DNA from: JAICWP01 sp035252015
GTDB taxonomy: Bacteria > Acidobacteriota > Terriglobia > Terriglobales > Acidobacteriaceae
NCBI GenBank assembly: GCA_035252015.1
Contig: DATFDP010000162.1
Location: forward strand, 1-64,000
Direction of reading: 5' to 3'
DNA: 64,000 nucleotides
Shown here piece by piece: positions 27,110-35,937 of this stretch; position 1 is the stretch's first letter, and every line of letters starts with the position of its first letter. The position numbers were made by a program, and so were the translations under genes. The notes below the pieces were generated by a model. It was not told where the DNA came from, did no database searches, and saw nothing but the letters and a program-made list of their open reading frames with translations.

Positions 27110-28231
27110 ATGGCGGTACCGATTTCGCAGATGTGGACGGTAGCAACCTACGTCCTGGGGCAGAAGCTGAAGGGACGCAAGCGCTACCCGCTCGTCCTCA
27201 TGCTGGAACCGCTGTTCCGCTGCAATCTGGCCTGCGCCGGCTGCGGCAAGATCCAGTACCCGGGCCACGTGCTCAAGATGGAACTCACCCCGGAGGAATG
27301 CTTTCGGGCGGTAGAGGAATGCGGCGCGCCCATGGTGTCCATCCCCGGGGGCGAGCCGCTACTGCATCCCCGAATCGGCGAGATTGTCGCCGGCCTGGTA
27401 GAGCGCAAGAAATACATCTACTTGTGCACAAATGCGCTGCTGCTTAAGCAAAAAATTGATCTATTCCAGCCGAGCAAGTACCTGACCTTTTCGGTACACC
27501 TGGATGGGCAGCGCGAGCACCACGATTTCTCCGTGTGCATGGAAGGCGGCTACGACAAAGCGGTGCAAGGCATCAAGGAAGCATTGCGACGCGGCTTCCG
27601 TGTGACCACGAATACTACGCTGTTCGATGGCGCCGATCCCAAGAGTGTCCGAGCCTTTTTTGACGAAATGATGGAGGTGGGAGTGGAGGGAATGATGCTT
27701 TCGCCCGGCTACTCCTATGACAAGGCGCCTGATCAGAACCATTTCCTGGGGCGGGCCCGCACCCGCCGGCTGTTCCGTGCCATTCTGGCCAATCGTAAGC
27801 CGAATTGGGTTTTCAACCAATCGCCGCTGTTTCTGGAATTTTTGATGGGCAAGCGCGATTACCCCTGCACTGCCTGGGGCATGCCCACCTTCAACATTTT
27901 CGGCTGGCAGAAACCCTGCTATCTACTCCAGGACGGCTACGCCGATACATTCCAGGAGCTGCTGGAAGCTACCGAATGGGAGCGCTACGGCACCGAGTCC
28001 GGCAACCCGCGCTGCGCCAACTGCATGGTGCACAGCGGCTATGAAGCTTCCGCGGTGAATCATACTTTCAGCTCCCTGGGCGGCCTGTGGGACACGGTAA
28101 AGGCCACGTTCTTCCATACGTATCCGGATGCGGGCGCCCTTAAGCTGCTGGAAGAGCCGGTACGCCCGGTGCACAGCTACAATCCGCTGGTACAAATCGA
28201 GAACAACTCGCAGCAGGAGATACGGGCGTGA
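27110..28231 (+). CDS. hpnH: Adenosyl-hopene transferase (radical SAM)
   Basis: 373 residues. The radical-SAM cluster motif is C38-x3-C42-x2-C45 (C-N-L-A-C-A-G-C), with G-G-E-P downstream and further C-terminal Cys residues (R-C-A-N-C-M-V-H-S-G-Y). HpnH adds the 5'-deoxyadenosyl group to hopene, the first step of the extended side chain. The ATG at 27110 has AAAGGAGA upstream; the frame open to 27053 is repeat sequence. The next gene overlaps by 4 bp (GTGA). Confidence 0.94.
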   Translation: MAVPISQMWTVATYVLGQKLKGRKRYPLVLMLEPLFRCNLACAGCGKIQYPGHVLKMELTPEECFRAVEECGAPMVSIPGGEPLLHPRIGEIVAGLVERKKYIYLCTNALLLKQKIDLFQPSKYLTFSVHLDGQREHHDFSVCMEGGYDKAVQGIKEALRRGFRVTTNTTLFDGADPKSVRAFFDEMMEVGVEGMMLSPGYSYDKAPDQNHFLGRARTRRLFRAILANRKPNWVFNQSPLFLEFLMGKRDYPCTAWGMPTFNIFGWQKPCYLLQDGYADTFQELLEATEWERYGTESGNPRCANCMVHSGYEASAVNHTFSSLGGLWDTVKATFFHTYPDAGALKLLEEPVRPVHSYNPLVQIENNSQQEIRA

Positions 28232-28656
28232 GCGGTAGAGAAGCCGGACACCAGCCCGCCAGCAACCCGGACGTACTGGAGGTCGCTCCGGGGAAGCACC
28301 GCGAAAACCTGCAGGGCTGGGTGCCGGAACTGGCTGACGCGGAAGAAGTGCGAACAGCGCTAGAGCAGGCTTTCGACTACCGCGGTGACGTGCTGATTAC
28401 GCGCAAGGACGGAACTACGTTGGAAGGCTACGTTTTCGATCGGCGCACGGGGCGCACGCTGGAAGATTCCTTCGTGCGCATCCTGCTCAAGACCGGAGGC
28501 GGGAAGATTTCCGTCAGCTACGCCGAGATCGCCGCCCTGGCCTTCACCGGGCGCGATATGGCGGCGGGCAAGAGCTGGGAAACCTGGGTGCGCCAGTACT
28601 GGGAGAAGCGCACGGCGGGCGAGCACATTTCGCTGCACCCGGAAGAAATCGAATAG
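28228..28656 (+). CDS. Conserved-looking protein of unknown function in the hopanoid operon
   Basis: A 142-residue soluble protein whose GTG start overlaps the hpnH stop (GTGA), so it is translationally coupled. After a ~45-residue polar N-terminus there is a compact domain with Y-R-G-D-V-L-I-T-R-K-D-G-T-T-L-E-G-Y and F-V-R-I-L-L-K, which resembles an Sm/SH3-like small beta-barrel, then a helical tail (W-E-T-W-V-R-Q-Y-W-E-K). No cysteines or obvious catalytic residues. Placement between hpnH and hpnA suggests a role in hopanoid side-chain metabolism or regulation; the family is not recognised. Confidence 0.7.
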   Translation: MSGREAGHQPASNPDVLEVAPGKHRENLQGWVPELADAEEVRTALEQAFDYRGDVLITRKDGTTLEGYVFDRRTGRTLEDSFVRILLKTGGGKISVSYAEIAALAFTGRDMAAGKSWETWVRQYWEKRTAGEHISLHPEEIE

Positions 28657-28671
28657 CGCCCTCACACCCTC

Positions 28672-29658
28672 ATGAAGGCGTTGGTCACAGGAGCTACGGG
28701 GTTCGTCGGCAGTCACGTGGCGCGTTTGTTGGCCGACCAGGGAGCCGAGCTTCGCCTTCTAGTCCGCCCCACGAGTCTCACGGCCAATCTGGAAGGCATA
28801 GCGGGAGAGCGGGTTGCGGGCGACCTGCGCGACCCCGAGTCGTTGCGTAAAGCGATGGCCGGCTGCGAGGCAGTGTTCCACGTGGCTGCCGACTACCGGC
28901 TGTGGACGCGCGAGCCCCAGGAGATGTACCGGTCGAATGTGGAGGGAACTCGGAACGTCATTCAGATGGCGCAACAAACTGGCGTGCGGCGCGTAGTTTA
29001 TACCAGCAGTGTGGCCACGATGGGTTTCACATCAAACGGGCATTTGGCGGATGAGAATTCGCCGGTGAGCCTGGGGGACATGATCGGCCACTATAAGAGG
29101 TCGAAGTTTCAGGCCGAGCAGGTCGCGCTGGAAGCCGGACGCAGCGAGGTGGATGTGGTGGTGGTGAATCCGACCACGCCGGTGGGTGAGCGGGACATCA
29201 AGCCGACGCCCACGGGCCGTATCGTCGTTGACTTTTTGAAAGGCAAGTTTCCGGCCTACGTAGATACCGGCCTGAACCTGGTGGATGTGACGGAGGTAGC
29301 GCGCGGACACATGGCCGCCCTGGAAAAAGGAAAGCGTGGAGAGCGATACATTTTGGGTGGGGAGAACCTGACACTGAAACAGATTCTGGACAAGCTGGCC
29401 GCCATCACTGGGCTGCCTTCGCCCCGAGTGAAGCTGCCCTATGCGGTCGCGATGGCGTCGGGAATGGTGGATACGGCCGTCACCGGGCTGCTGTTGCGGC
29501 GTGAGCCGCGCGTAACCGTGGACGCGGTGCGCATGGGGCGCAAGAAGATGTTCGTATCGTCGGCCAAGGCCGAGCGGGAGTTGAGTTGGAAGATTGTACC
29601 GGTGGATAACGCTTTACGCCGGGCAGTGGAGTGGTTTCGGAGTCACGGATACGCATAG
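28672..29658 (+). CDS. hpnA: Hopanoid-associated NAD-dependent sugar epimerase/dehydratase
   Basis: 328 residues of the extended short-chain dehydrogenase family. N-terminal NAD motif G-A-T-G-F-V-G, catalytic Y-K-R-S-K (YxxxK) and the upstream Ser/Thr (Y-T-S-S-V-A-T). This matches HpnA proteins of hopanoid clusters, whose exact reaction is not settled. No strong Shine-Dalgarno; the start is the first Met of the Rossmann strand. Confidence 0.9.
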   Translation: MKALVTGATGFVGSHVARLLADQGAELRLLVRPTSLTANLEGIAGERVAGDLRDPESLRKAMAGCEAVFHVAADYRLWTREPQEMYRSNVEGTRNVIQMAQQTGVRRVVYTSSVATMGFTSNGHLADENSPVSLGDMIGHYKRSKFQAEQVALEAGRSEVDVVVVNPTTPVGERDIKPTPTGRIVVDFLKGKFPAYVDTGLNLVDVTEVARGHMAALEKGKRGERYILGGENLTLKQILDKLAAITGLPSPRVKLPYAVAMASGMVDTAVTGLLLRREPRVTVDAVRMGRKKMFVSSAKAERELSWKIVPVDNALRRAVEWFRSHGYA

Positions 29659-29722
29659 CTGACTAAGTCATCGAGCGGGCCGCCGGGCAGAAGCAAATCC
29701 TGGTAGCTAGTCAGTTGGAGTT

Positions 29723-30451
29723 ATGCCGAAGGTTGCCATTATTGCCGCGTTGGAGCGAGAGGTTGCTGGGGCCATCAAGAACTGGCGCGCCTGCAAGGGG
29801 GAATACGAAGGCAGGCGCTACAAATTTTATGAGAATGCGCGCGCAGTGCTGGTTTGCTGCGGAATCGGGGCGGAACCGGCGCGGCGAGCTTGCGAAGCCA
29901 TGGTGCGGCTGTATCAGCCAGACTTGGTTATCTCGGTAGGACTGGCGGGCGGCCTGGTTCCCAGCGCGCGAGTGGGGAGCCTGTTCATCCCCAACCGCCT
30001 GGTAGATGCAAGCGACGGCAGCGTTCTGGAAATGGCAGAGGGACAGGGCACGCTGGTGAGCTGGAATTCAGTGGCCAGTGTGGAGCAGAAGAAGAAGCTG
30101 GCAAACGCTTATGGCGCCGCTGCCGTGGATATGGAAGCCGCGGCAGTGGCGCGCGGGGCGGTGACGCGGAAGGTGGATTTCATGGCAGTGAAGGCCATTT
30201 CCGACGCGTACGATTTCGAGTTTCCCCAGTTGGAGCGATTCATCGGCCCTGATGGGCGTTTCCGCAGCGGCGCGCTGGTGGGATTTGCGGCCATCCGTCC
30301 CTGGTTGTGGAAGAAGCTGCTTTATCTGAAGCGCAACAGTGAGCGGGCCGCTACCACGCTGTGCGATTGGCTGGAGTGGTACAACCAGCCTGCGAGCAAT
30401 GTGGGCATAGGCGAGGCGGATCTCCACCCCATGGGATCGGGACGGCATTGA
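29723..30451 (+). CDS. hpnG: Adenosylhopane nucleosidase/phosphorylase
   Basis: 242 residues of the nucleoside phosphorylase fold (I-I-A-A-L-E-R-E-V; S-V-G-L-A-G-G; V-D-M-E-A-A-A-V-A-R; S-D-A-Y-D catalytic Asp region). HpnG removes adenine from adenosylhopane, giving ribosylhopane or its phosphate. GGAG precedes the ATG. It is coupled to the next dehydrogenase gene by a 1-bp TGATG overlap. Confidence 0.9.
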   Translation: MPKVAIIAALEREVAGAIKNWRACKGEYEGRRYKFYENARAVLVCCGIGAEPARRACEAMVRLYQPDLVISVGLAGGLVPSARVGSLFIPNRLVDASDGSVLEMAEGQGTLVSWNSVASVEQKKKLANAYGAAAVDMEAAAVARGAVTRKVDFMAVKAISDAYDFEFPQLERFIGPDGRFRSGALVGFAAIRPWLWKKLLYLKRNSERAATTLCDWLEWYNQPASNVGIGEADLHPMGSGRH

Positions 30452-31575
30452 TGGCTGTGGCGGGCCAATTTACGGTGAAGCAGAGGCGGGAAGCGATTCC
30501 GGCCACGATGCGGGCAGCCGTGTATTACGGCAAGGAAGACGTGCGCCTCGAGACCGTTCCGGTGCCTGATATCGGTCCAGGAGAGCTGCTGATCCGGGTA
30601 CACACTTGCGGCATTTGCGGTACTGACTTGAAGAAGATCGCCACCGGTTCCCATTCTGCGCCCCGCATCTTCGGCCACGAAACCTCGGGAGTGGTGGCAG
30701 CGGTGGGGCAGAATGTGACCCGGTTCCGAGTGGGCGACCGTGTGATGGCCTTCCACCACATTCCTTGCGGGAAGTGCTACTACTGCCGTCACAAGGTATT
30801 TGCGCAATGTCCGGTGTACAAGAAGGTGGGCTGCACTGCGGGATATGAGCCCAGCGGCGGCGGCTTTTCCGAGTACGTGCGGGTCATGGATTGGATTGTG
30901 GACGGAGGCGTAGTGCGAGTTCCGGACGAGGTGTCGTTCGAGCAGGCGTGCTTTGTTGAGCCGGTGAACACGTGCCAGAAAGGAATAGAGACGCTGCGCC
31001 TGCAAGCGGATGAAACCGTGGTAGTTATCGGGCAAGGGCCTATCGGTATCATCCTCGGGTCACTTGCAAAGAGGGCAGGGGTGCGGGTAATAACTTCCGA
31101 TTTGTTTCCTGAGAGGCTTAAAATATCTAAAGCATTCGGCCTAGAGGAAACGGTAGATGTCTCGCAAACCGATCTGGTTTCGCGAATACAGGAACTCACC
31201 GAGGGGCGTGGGGCCGACGCAGTCATCCTGGCAGTTGGAGGCAACAAGCTGATTCGTCCCGCTATGGACGCCTGCCGTCCCGGGGGGCGGGTGCTTTTGT
31301 TTGCGCAGACGGTGCACGGGGAGGCGTTGATTGACCCGGCAGCAGTCTGCGTGGACGAAAAAACGTTGCTTGGTTCATATAGCGCTTCTGTGGACCTGCA
31401 GGAGGACTCGGTGCGTTTTGTTTTCAGCCGGGAGATGAACCTGGAAGGGCTGATCAGCCATCGTTTCTCCTTAGAGGACAGCCTGGAGGCGCTTAATTTG
31501 GCTGCTCATCCGCACGCGGACTCGCTGAAGATCGTTATTCAGCCGGGCAGCGCATGGGAAGGACACTCAGAGTGA
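30451..31575 (+). CDS. Zinc-dependent alcohol dehydrogenase (hopanoid operon, first copy)
   Basis: 374 residues, medium-chain dehydrogenase. Catalytic zinc ligands Cys53 (T-C-G-I-C-G-T-D) and His76-Glu77 (G-H-E), structural zinc ligands Cys106/109/112/120, and nucleotide motif G-Q-G-P-I-G. The ATG overlaps the hpnG stop; the frame open further upstream shadows hpnG. It resembles threonine or sorbitol dehydrogenases. Because it directly follows hpnG, it could oxidise or reduce the ribose-derived side chain (ribosylhopane to bacteriohopanetetrol is a reductive step), but this is inference. Confidence 0.85.
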   Translation: MAVAGQFTVKQRREAIPATMRAAVYYGKEDVRLETVPVPDIGPGELLIRVHTCGICGTDLKKIATGSHSAPRIFGHETSGVVAAVGQNVTRFRVGDRVMAFHHIPCGKCYYCRHKVFAQCPVYKKVGCTAGYEPSGGGFSEYVRVMDWIVDGGVVRVPDEVSFEQACFVEPVNTCQKGIETLRLQADETVVVIGQGPIGIILGSLAKRAGVRVITSDLFPERLKISKAFGLEETVDVSQTDLVSRIQELTEGRGADAVILAVGGNKLIRPAMDACRPGGRVLLFAQTVHGEALIDPAAVCVDEKTLLGSYSASVDLQEDSVRFVFSREMNLEGLISHRFSLEDSLEALNLAAHPHADSLKIVIQPGSAWEGHSE

Positions 31576-32621
31576 ACGGTAAGATGACAGCGGCGGTCCT
31601 CTACGGTAAAGAGGACGTCAAAATTGAACAGGTCCCCATTCCCCGGGTAGGGGAAGGCGAGGTGCTTATCAAAGTGCAGGTAGCGCTCACCTGCGGCACC
31701 GACCTGAAGGTGTACCAGCGCGGCTACCACGCTCGTATGATTGTGCCGCCGGCGTTGTTTGGCCATGAATTGGCCGGCGTGATCGAGGAAGTTGGGCCCG
31801 GGGTCAAAGGGTTTCGCAAGGGCATGCGGGTGGTCTCGCTGAACTCCGCGCCCTGCCAGGCGTGCTTTTACTGCTCCAAGCACCAGGAAAATTTGTGCGA
31901 AGACCTGCTGTTCAATAATGGCGCTTACGCTGAGTACATCCGCATTCCGCGCCGCATTGTCGAATCCAACATGCTGGCCATGCCGCCGGGCGTGAGCTTT
32001 GAAGAAGCGGCCATGACCGAGCCGCTGGCTTGCGTGCTGCGCGGGCTGCATGAAACCAAGCCAGAAATCGGCGATACGGTGGCCGTAATCGGCGGCGGGC
32101 CTATCGGCATGATGTTTGTGCAGGTGGCGCGGCTGACCGGGTGCCACGTGATCGCCGTGGTCAAGCGTGATACACAGGTGCAGGCGGCCAAACGCATGGG
32201 TGCCCATGACGTGGTGCAGATCACCAAGGTTTCGGACGCGGTGGAAGCAGTGCGCGTGCTCACCCGGGAGAAGCGCGGGTCCGACATTGTGATCGAGGCG
32301 GTGGGCCGCCCGCAGGCCTGGGAATGGGCGGTGGAGATGGTGCGCAAAGGCGGCACGGTGAACTTTTTCGGCGGTTGCGCCAGCGGCACCAAGGTGCAGC
32401 TCGATACCAACCGGCTGCACTACTCCGAGATCACGCTGAAGGCTACCTTCCATCACACCCCGGAGACGGTGCGGCGCGCCTTTGCTCTGATAGCTGAACG
32501 CAAGATCCGGGGCACCGACTACATTACTGGGGAAGCGCCGCTTTCGCGCTTGCAGCAGGTGCTACACCACATGCTGAACCGCAACGGCGACATCAAAACC
32601 GCCATCATCCCCGGACACTAG
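31572..32621 (+). CDS. Zinc-dependent alcohol dehydrogenase (hopanoid operon, second copy)
   Basis: 349 residues, the same family as the preceding gene but clearly divergent. Catalytic zinc site L-T-C-G-T-D-L-K and G-H-E-L-A-G, four structural cysteines (C-Q-A-C-F-Y-C-x7-C), nucleotide motif G-G-G-P-I-G. GTG at 31572 was chosen because it overlaps the upstream stop (GTGA) and has GGAAGGA at 31557-31563 with good spacing; ATG 31584 is the alternative. Two adjacent paralogous dehydrogenases suggest either a heteromer or two successive redox steps. Confidence 0.85.
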   Translation: MNGKMTAAVLYGKEDVKIEQVPIPRVGEGEVLIKVQVALTCGTDLKVYQRGYHARMIVPPALFGHELAGVIEEVGPGVKGFRKGMRVVSLNSAPCQACFYCSKHQENLCEDLLFNNGAYAEYIRIPRRIVESNMLAMPPGVSFEEAAMTEPLACVLRGLHETKPEIGDTVAVIGGGPIGMMFVQVARLTGCHVIAVVKRDTQVQAAKRMGAHDVVQITKVSDAVEAVRVLTREKRGSDIVIEAVGRPQAWEWAVEMVRKGGTVNFFGGCASGTKVQLDTNRLHYSEITLKATFHHTPETVRRAFALIAERKIRGTDYITGEAPLSRLQQVLHHMLNRNGDIKTAIIPGH

Positions 32622-32626
32622 GGCGA

Positions 32627-33598
32627 GTGACGACTGGGAACCGCAGCTTTATGCCATCCATCGCCAGCAACGGATCCCAGCCTATGGCGACAAGCGATGC
32701 GCCCGGCTGGCGGGCGCTGCCGCCTGAGTACGCCATCCCCGCTGTGACGCCCTCGCTGGAGGAGGCGCGGGCCTATTGCGAACGCCTGGCGCGCACGCAC
32801 TACGAGAATTTTTCCGTCGCTACCTGGTTTTTGCCGCGCCGTCTGCGACCGCACTTCCACAGCATTTACGCCTATTGCCGCATCTCTGATGACCTGGGCG
32901 ACGAGGTAGGCAATCCGCAGCATGCGCTGCAGTTGCTCGACATTTGGGAAGGTGAACTAGACGCCTGCTATGCGGGACGGCCGCGCCATCCTGTGTTCGT
33001 GGCCTTGGCGGAGACAGTGCGCGACTGCGATATTCCGCGGCAACCATTTGCCGATCTGCTGACCGCGTTTCGACAGGACCAGCGCGTCAGCCGGTATGAA
33101 ACCTTCGAGGATGTTCTGGGGTATTGCCATTACTCGGCTAATCCGGTAGGGCGGCTGGTTCTTTATGCCTGCGGCTATCGCGATGGCGAGCGGCAGCAGC
33201 TTTCCGACTACACCTGCACCGCGCTCCAACTCGCTAACTTCTGGCAGGATGTGACCGTGGATTACGGCAAAGGGCGCATCTACCTCCCGCTCGAAGATCT
33301 TAGCCGTTTGGGTGTAACGGAGAATGACATCGCCGAACGACGTGGCACGCCGCAGTTCCTGGAGCTGATGCGTTTTGAAGTGCAGCGCGCCCGTGAGTGG
33401 TTCCACAAAGGCTTGCCGCTGGCTGAAAAGGTGGATAGCGAACTCGCAATTGACATCGAGCTGTTCAGCCGCGGCGGTTTAGCGATTCTGCAGGCAATCG
33501 AAGACCAGGGCTACGATGTGCTGCGCCGCCGGCCGGTCATCTCCAAACCACGCAAACTGGCGCTGGTAGCCCGTGCCGGGCTGAAGAAGCTGCTATGA
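32627..33598 (+). CDS. hpnC: Squalene synthase HpnC (hydroxysqualene-forming)
   Basis: About 323 residues of the squalene/phytoene synthase fold. N-terminal hallmark H-Y-E-N-F-S-V-A-T-W-F-L-P, first Asp-rich region Y-A-Y-C-R-I-S-D-D-L-G-D-E, second N-F-W-Q-D-V-T-V-D. In the three-enzyme route HpnC hydrolyses presqualene diphosphate to hydroxysqualene. The start is uncertain: GTG 32627, ATG 32651 and ATG 32684 are all in frame and none has a clear Shine-Dalgarno. It overlaps hpnD by 4 bp. Confidence 0.9.
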   Translation: MTTGNRSFMPSIASNGSQPMATSDAPGWRALPPEYAIPAVTPSLEEARAYCERLARTHYENFSVATWFLPRRLRPHFHSIYAYCRISDDLGDEVGNPQHALQLLDIWEGELDACYAGRPRHPVFVALAETVRDCDIPRQPFADLLTAFRQDQRVSRYETFEDVLGYCHYSANPVGRLVLYACGYRDGERQQLSDYTCTALQLANFWQDVTVDYGKGRIYLPLEDLSRLGVTENDIAERRGTPQFLELMRFEVQRAREWFHKGLPLAEKVDSELAIDIELFSRGGLAILQAIEDQGYDVLRRRPVISKPRKLALVARAGLKKLL

Positions 33599-34515
33599 GC
33601 GCCAGCGACCAGGCCGTTCCCGCAGTAGTAACGGAATCGCAGCTGAGTACCGCCTACAGCGTCTGTCGCCGCATTGCCCGCTCTGCCGCCAAAAACTTCT
33701 ATTACGCCTTCATGGCCCTGCCCCGGCCTAAGCGGGACGCCCTCAGCGCGGTGTACGCTTTCATGCGCCACAGCGATGACCTGAGCGACGATCCCGGCCG
33801 GCTCCCGGCAGAGCGTCTGGCCCGGCTGGAAGACTGGCGCAACCAGATGCATTCCGTGCTCGCCGGCGGCATGAGTGACGAGCCGGTGCTGCTGGCGCTG
33901 GCGGATACGGTGCGGGTTTTCAGAATCAAGCCGGAACTTCTGGACGCGCTGGTGGAAGGCACGGCCATGGATGTGCGCGAAATGCTCGATGGTCCCGGGT
34001 TGAAGCTCTCCTTCGAGACATTCGACGAACTTTACCGCTACTGCTACCACGTGGCTTCGGTGGTGGGGCTCATCTGCATCCGTATTTTCGGGTACGAGGA
34101 TCCCGCCGCGGAGAAGCTGGCGGAACAGTGCGGCGTCGCCTTCCAGCTCACGAACATAATTCGCGACGTCAAGGAAGATGCGGCCATGAGCCGCATTTAT
34201 CTGCCCAAGGAAGACCTGGCAATGTTTGGCCTTTCGGCCTCAGCGCTGCGAAGCCCCGAGATTGAGCGCCTGCGTCCGGTGCTGGAGTTGGAAGCGGAGC
34301 GGGCACGCGGCTATTACCGCGCTGCCGAGGAGCTGATTCCGCTGGTCGAGCCCGATAGCCAGCCCGCTTTGTGGGTACTGGTGACCATTTATCGGCGGTT
34401 GCTGGAGAAAATCTCCGAGCGCGGCTACGACGTCTTGAGCCACCGAGTGCGGTTGACTAAGGCGGAGAAGGTGTCCATTCTGACGCGCGGCCTGGCGCGC
34501 CGCTTCACCGCATGA
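33595..34515 (+). CDS. hpnD: Presqualene diphosphate synthase HpnD
   Basis: 306 residues. Squalene/phytoene synthase fold with A-K-N-F-Y-Y-A-F, first Asp-rich motif Y-A-F-M-R-H-S-D-D-L-S-D-D and second N-I-I-R-D-V-K-E-D. HpnD condenses two farnesyl diphosphates to presqualene diphosphate, which HpnC and HpnE convert to squalene. Coupled at both ends by ATGA overlaps (33595 and 34512). Confidence 0.93.
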   Translation: MSASDQAVPAVVTESQLSTAYSVCRRIARSAAKNFYYAFMALPRPKRDALSAVYAFMRHSDDLSDDPGRLPAERLARLEDWRNQMHSVLAGGMSDEPVLLALADTVRVFRIKPELLDALVEGTAMDVREMLDGPGLKLSFETFDELYRYCYHVASVVGLICIRIFGYEDPAAEKLAEQCGVAFQLTNIIRDVKEDAAMSRIYLPKEDLAMFGLSASALRSPEIERLRPVLELEAERARGYYRAAEELIPLVEPDSQPALWVLVTIYRRLLEKISERGYDVLSHRVRLTKAEKVSILTRGLARRFTA

Positions 34516-35918
34516 GCGGCGGCTCCAGCCAACCCCGCCACACTGTGGCGGTGGTCGGCGGTGGGTTGGCGGGGCTGGCCGCAGCTTGCGCCCTGGCAGA
34601 GGCCGGTTTTCGAGTGACTCTCTTCGAGCGCCGCCCCTACCTTGGCGGGCGCGCTTCTTCCTACCAGCATCCCGGCACCGGTGAGGTGGTGGATAACTGC
34701 CAGCACGTCCTTCTGGGCTGCTGCACCAACCTGGTGGATTTCTATCGTCGCACAGGGGTGGAGGAGAAGATCCGCTGGTTCGACCGTCTGGTGTTTGTGG
34801 AGCCGGGCGGGCGGCAGTCGGCGATTTCGCCCACCTGGCTGCCCGCGCCCCTGCATACCGCGCCATCGTTCCTGCTGGCGCCATCCTTGGGACTTCGCGA
34901 TAAGCTGGCGATTGGGCGCGCCATGGTGGCCATTGCGCGAGGAGCCCAGGACGATGACAGTGAAAATTTTCGGCAATGGCTGGAGCGCCATGGACAGACG
35001 CAGGGCGCCATCGAGCGCTTCTGGAAGGTGGTGCTGGTCAGCGCGCTGAACGAGGAACTGGAGCTCAGCTCGGTGCATTATGGGGCCCAGGTATTTCGTG
35101 AATCGTTCCTGAAATCCGCTGCCGCCGGGCGCATGGGTGTGCCCACTGTGCCGCTCACTGAGTTGTACAACGCCGCCGGAGATTACATTCGCCAGCGGGG
35201 CGGGGAAGTGCAGTTGCGGGTTCCGGTGGAGGTCTTTGCCGCCGATCCAGCAAAGGTCAAGTTGTGCGTCGCGGGGAAAGAAGTCGAATTTGATTTCGCC
35301 GTGCTGGCTTTACCCTTCAACGCAACGGATGCGGTGTTGCCGCAGGGCGAAGTGGCGGAACCGCTGCGGCACGCGGTGGAGCAACTGAAGAGCTCGCCCA
35401 TCACCGGAATTCATCTGTGGTTTGATCGTTCGATCACGGACTTGGACCATGCAGTACTGCTCGACCGCACTATTCAATGGATGTTTCACAAATCGAAACT
35501 CCTGGAGCGAAAGCCGGAAGGTGGTGGGAGCTATATCGAACTGGTGGTGAGCTCTTCCAAAAGCCTGGTGGACAAGCCGAAGAATGAAATCGTGGATCTG
35601 GCGCTACGGGAGATGGGAGAGTTCTTTCCCGCCGCTGGCCGGTCCCGGCTGGTGAAAAGCACTGTGATTAAGGAAGTTCACGCCACCTGGTCTCCTGCCC
35701 CGGGCGTGGACCGGCACCGTCCGCCGGCTGTGACCGCCTGGCCGCGCGTGTTTCTGGCTGGCGACTGGGCGGCTACTGGCTGGCCGGCAACGATGGAGGG
35801 AGCCGTGCGCAGCGGCTACATGGCGGCCGAAGCGCTGGCACGCGCCGCCGGGGTGCGGGGATCGCGCTTTCTGGTTCCCGATCTGCCGGCGCGCGGATTG
35901 ATGCGGCTCGTTTCTTAA
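34512..35918 (+). CDS. hpnE: Hydroxysqualene dehydroxylase HpnE
   Basis: 468 residues, FAD-dependent amine-oxidase/phytoene-desaturase fold. N-terminal G-G-G-L-A-G-L-A-A-A dinucleotide motif, E-R-R-P-Y-L-G-G-R-A-S-S, C-terminal FAD segment V-F-L-A-G-D-W-A-A-T-G-W-P-A-T-M-E-G-A. HpnE reduces hydroxysqualene to squalene. It is the last gene of the operon; no clear hairpin terminator follows before the convergent gene ending at 35938. Confidence 0.92.
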   Translation: MSGGSSQPRHTVAVVGGGLAGLAAACALAEAGFRVTLFERRPYLGGRASSYQHPGTGEVVDNCQHVLLGCCTNLVDFYRRTGVEEKIRWFDRLVFVEPGGRQSAISPTWLPAPLHTAPSFLLAPSLGLRDKLAIGRAMVAIARGAQDDDSENFRQWLERHGQTQGAIERFWKVVLVSALNEELELSSVHYGAQVFRESFLKSAAAGRMGVPTVPLTELYNAAGDYIRQRGGEVQLRVPVEVFAADPAKVKLCVAGKEVEFDFAVLALPFNATDAVLPQGEVAEPLRHAVEQLKSSPITGIHLWFDRSITDLDHAVLLDRTIQWMFHKSKLLERKPEGGGSYIELVVSSSKSLVDKPKNEIVDLALREMGEFFPAAGRSRLVKSTVIKEVHATWSPAPGVDRHRPPAVTAWPRVFLAGDWAATGWPATMEGAVRSGYMAAEALARAAGVRGSRFLVPDLPARGLMRLVS

Positions 35919-35937
35919 CGGCTCCTGAGTTGGCGTT

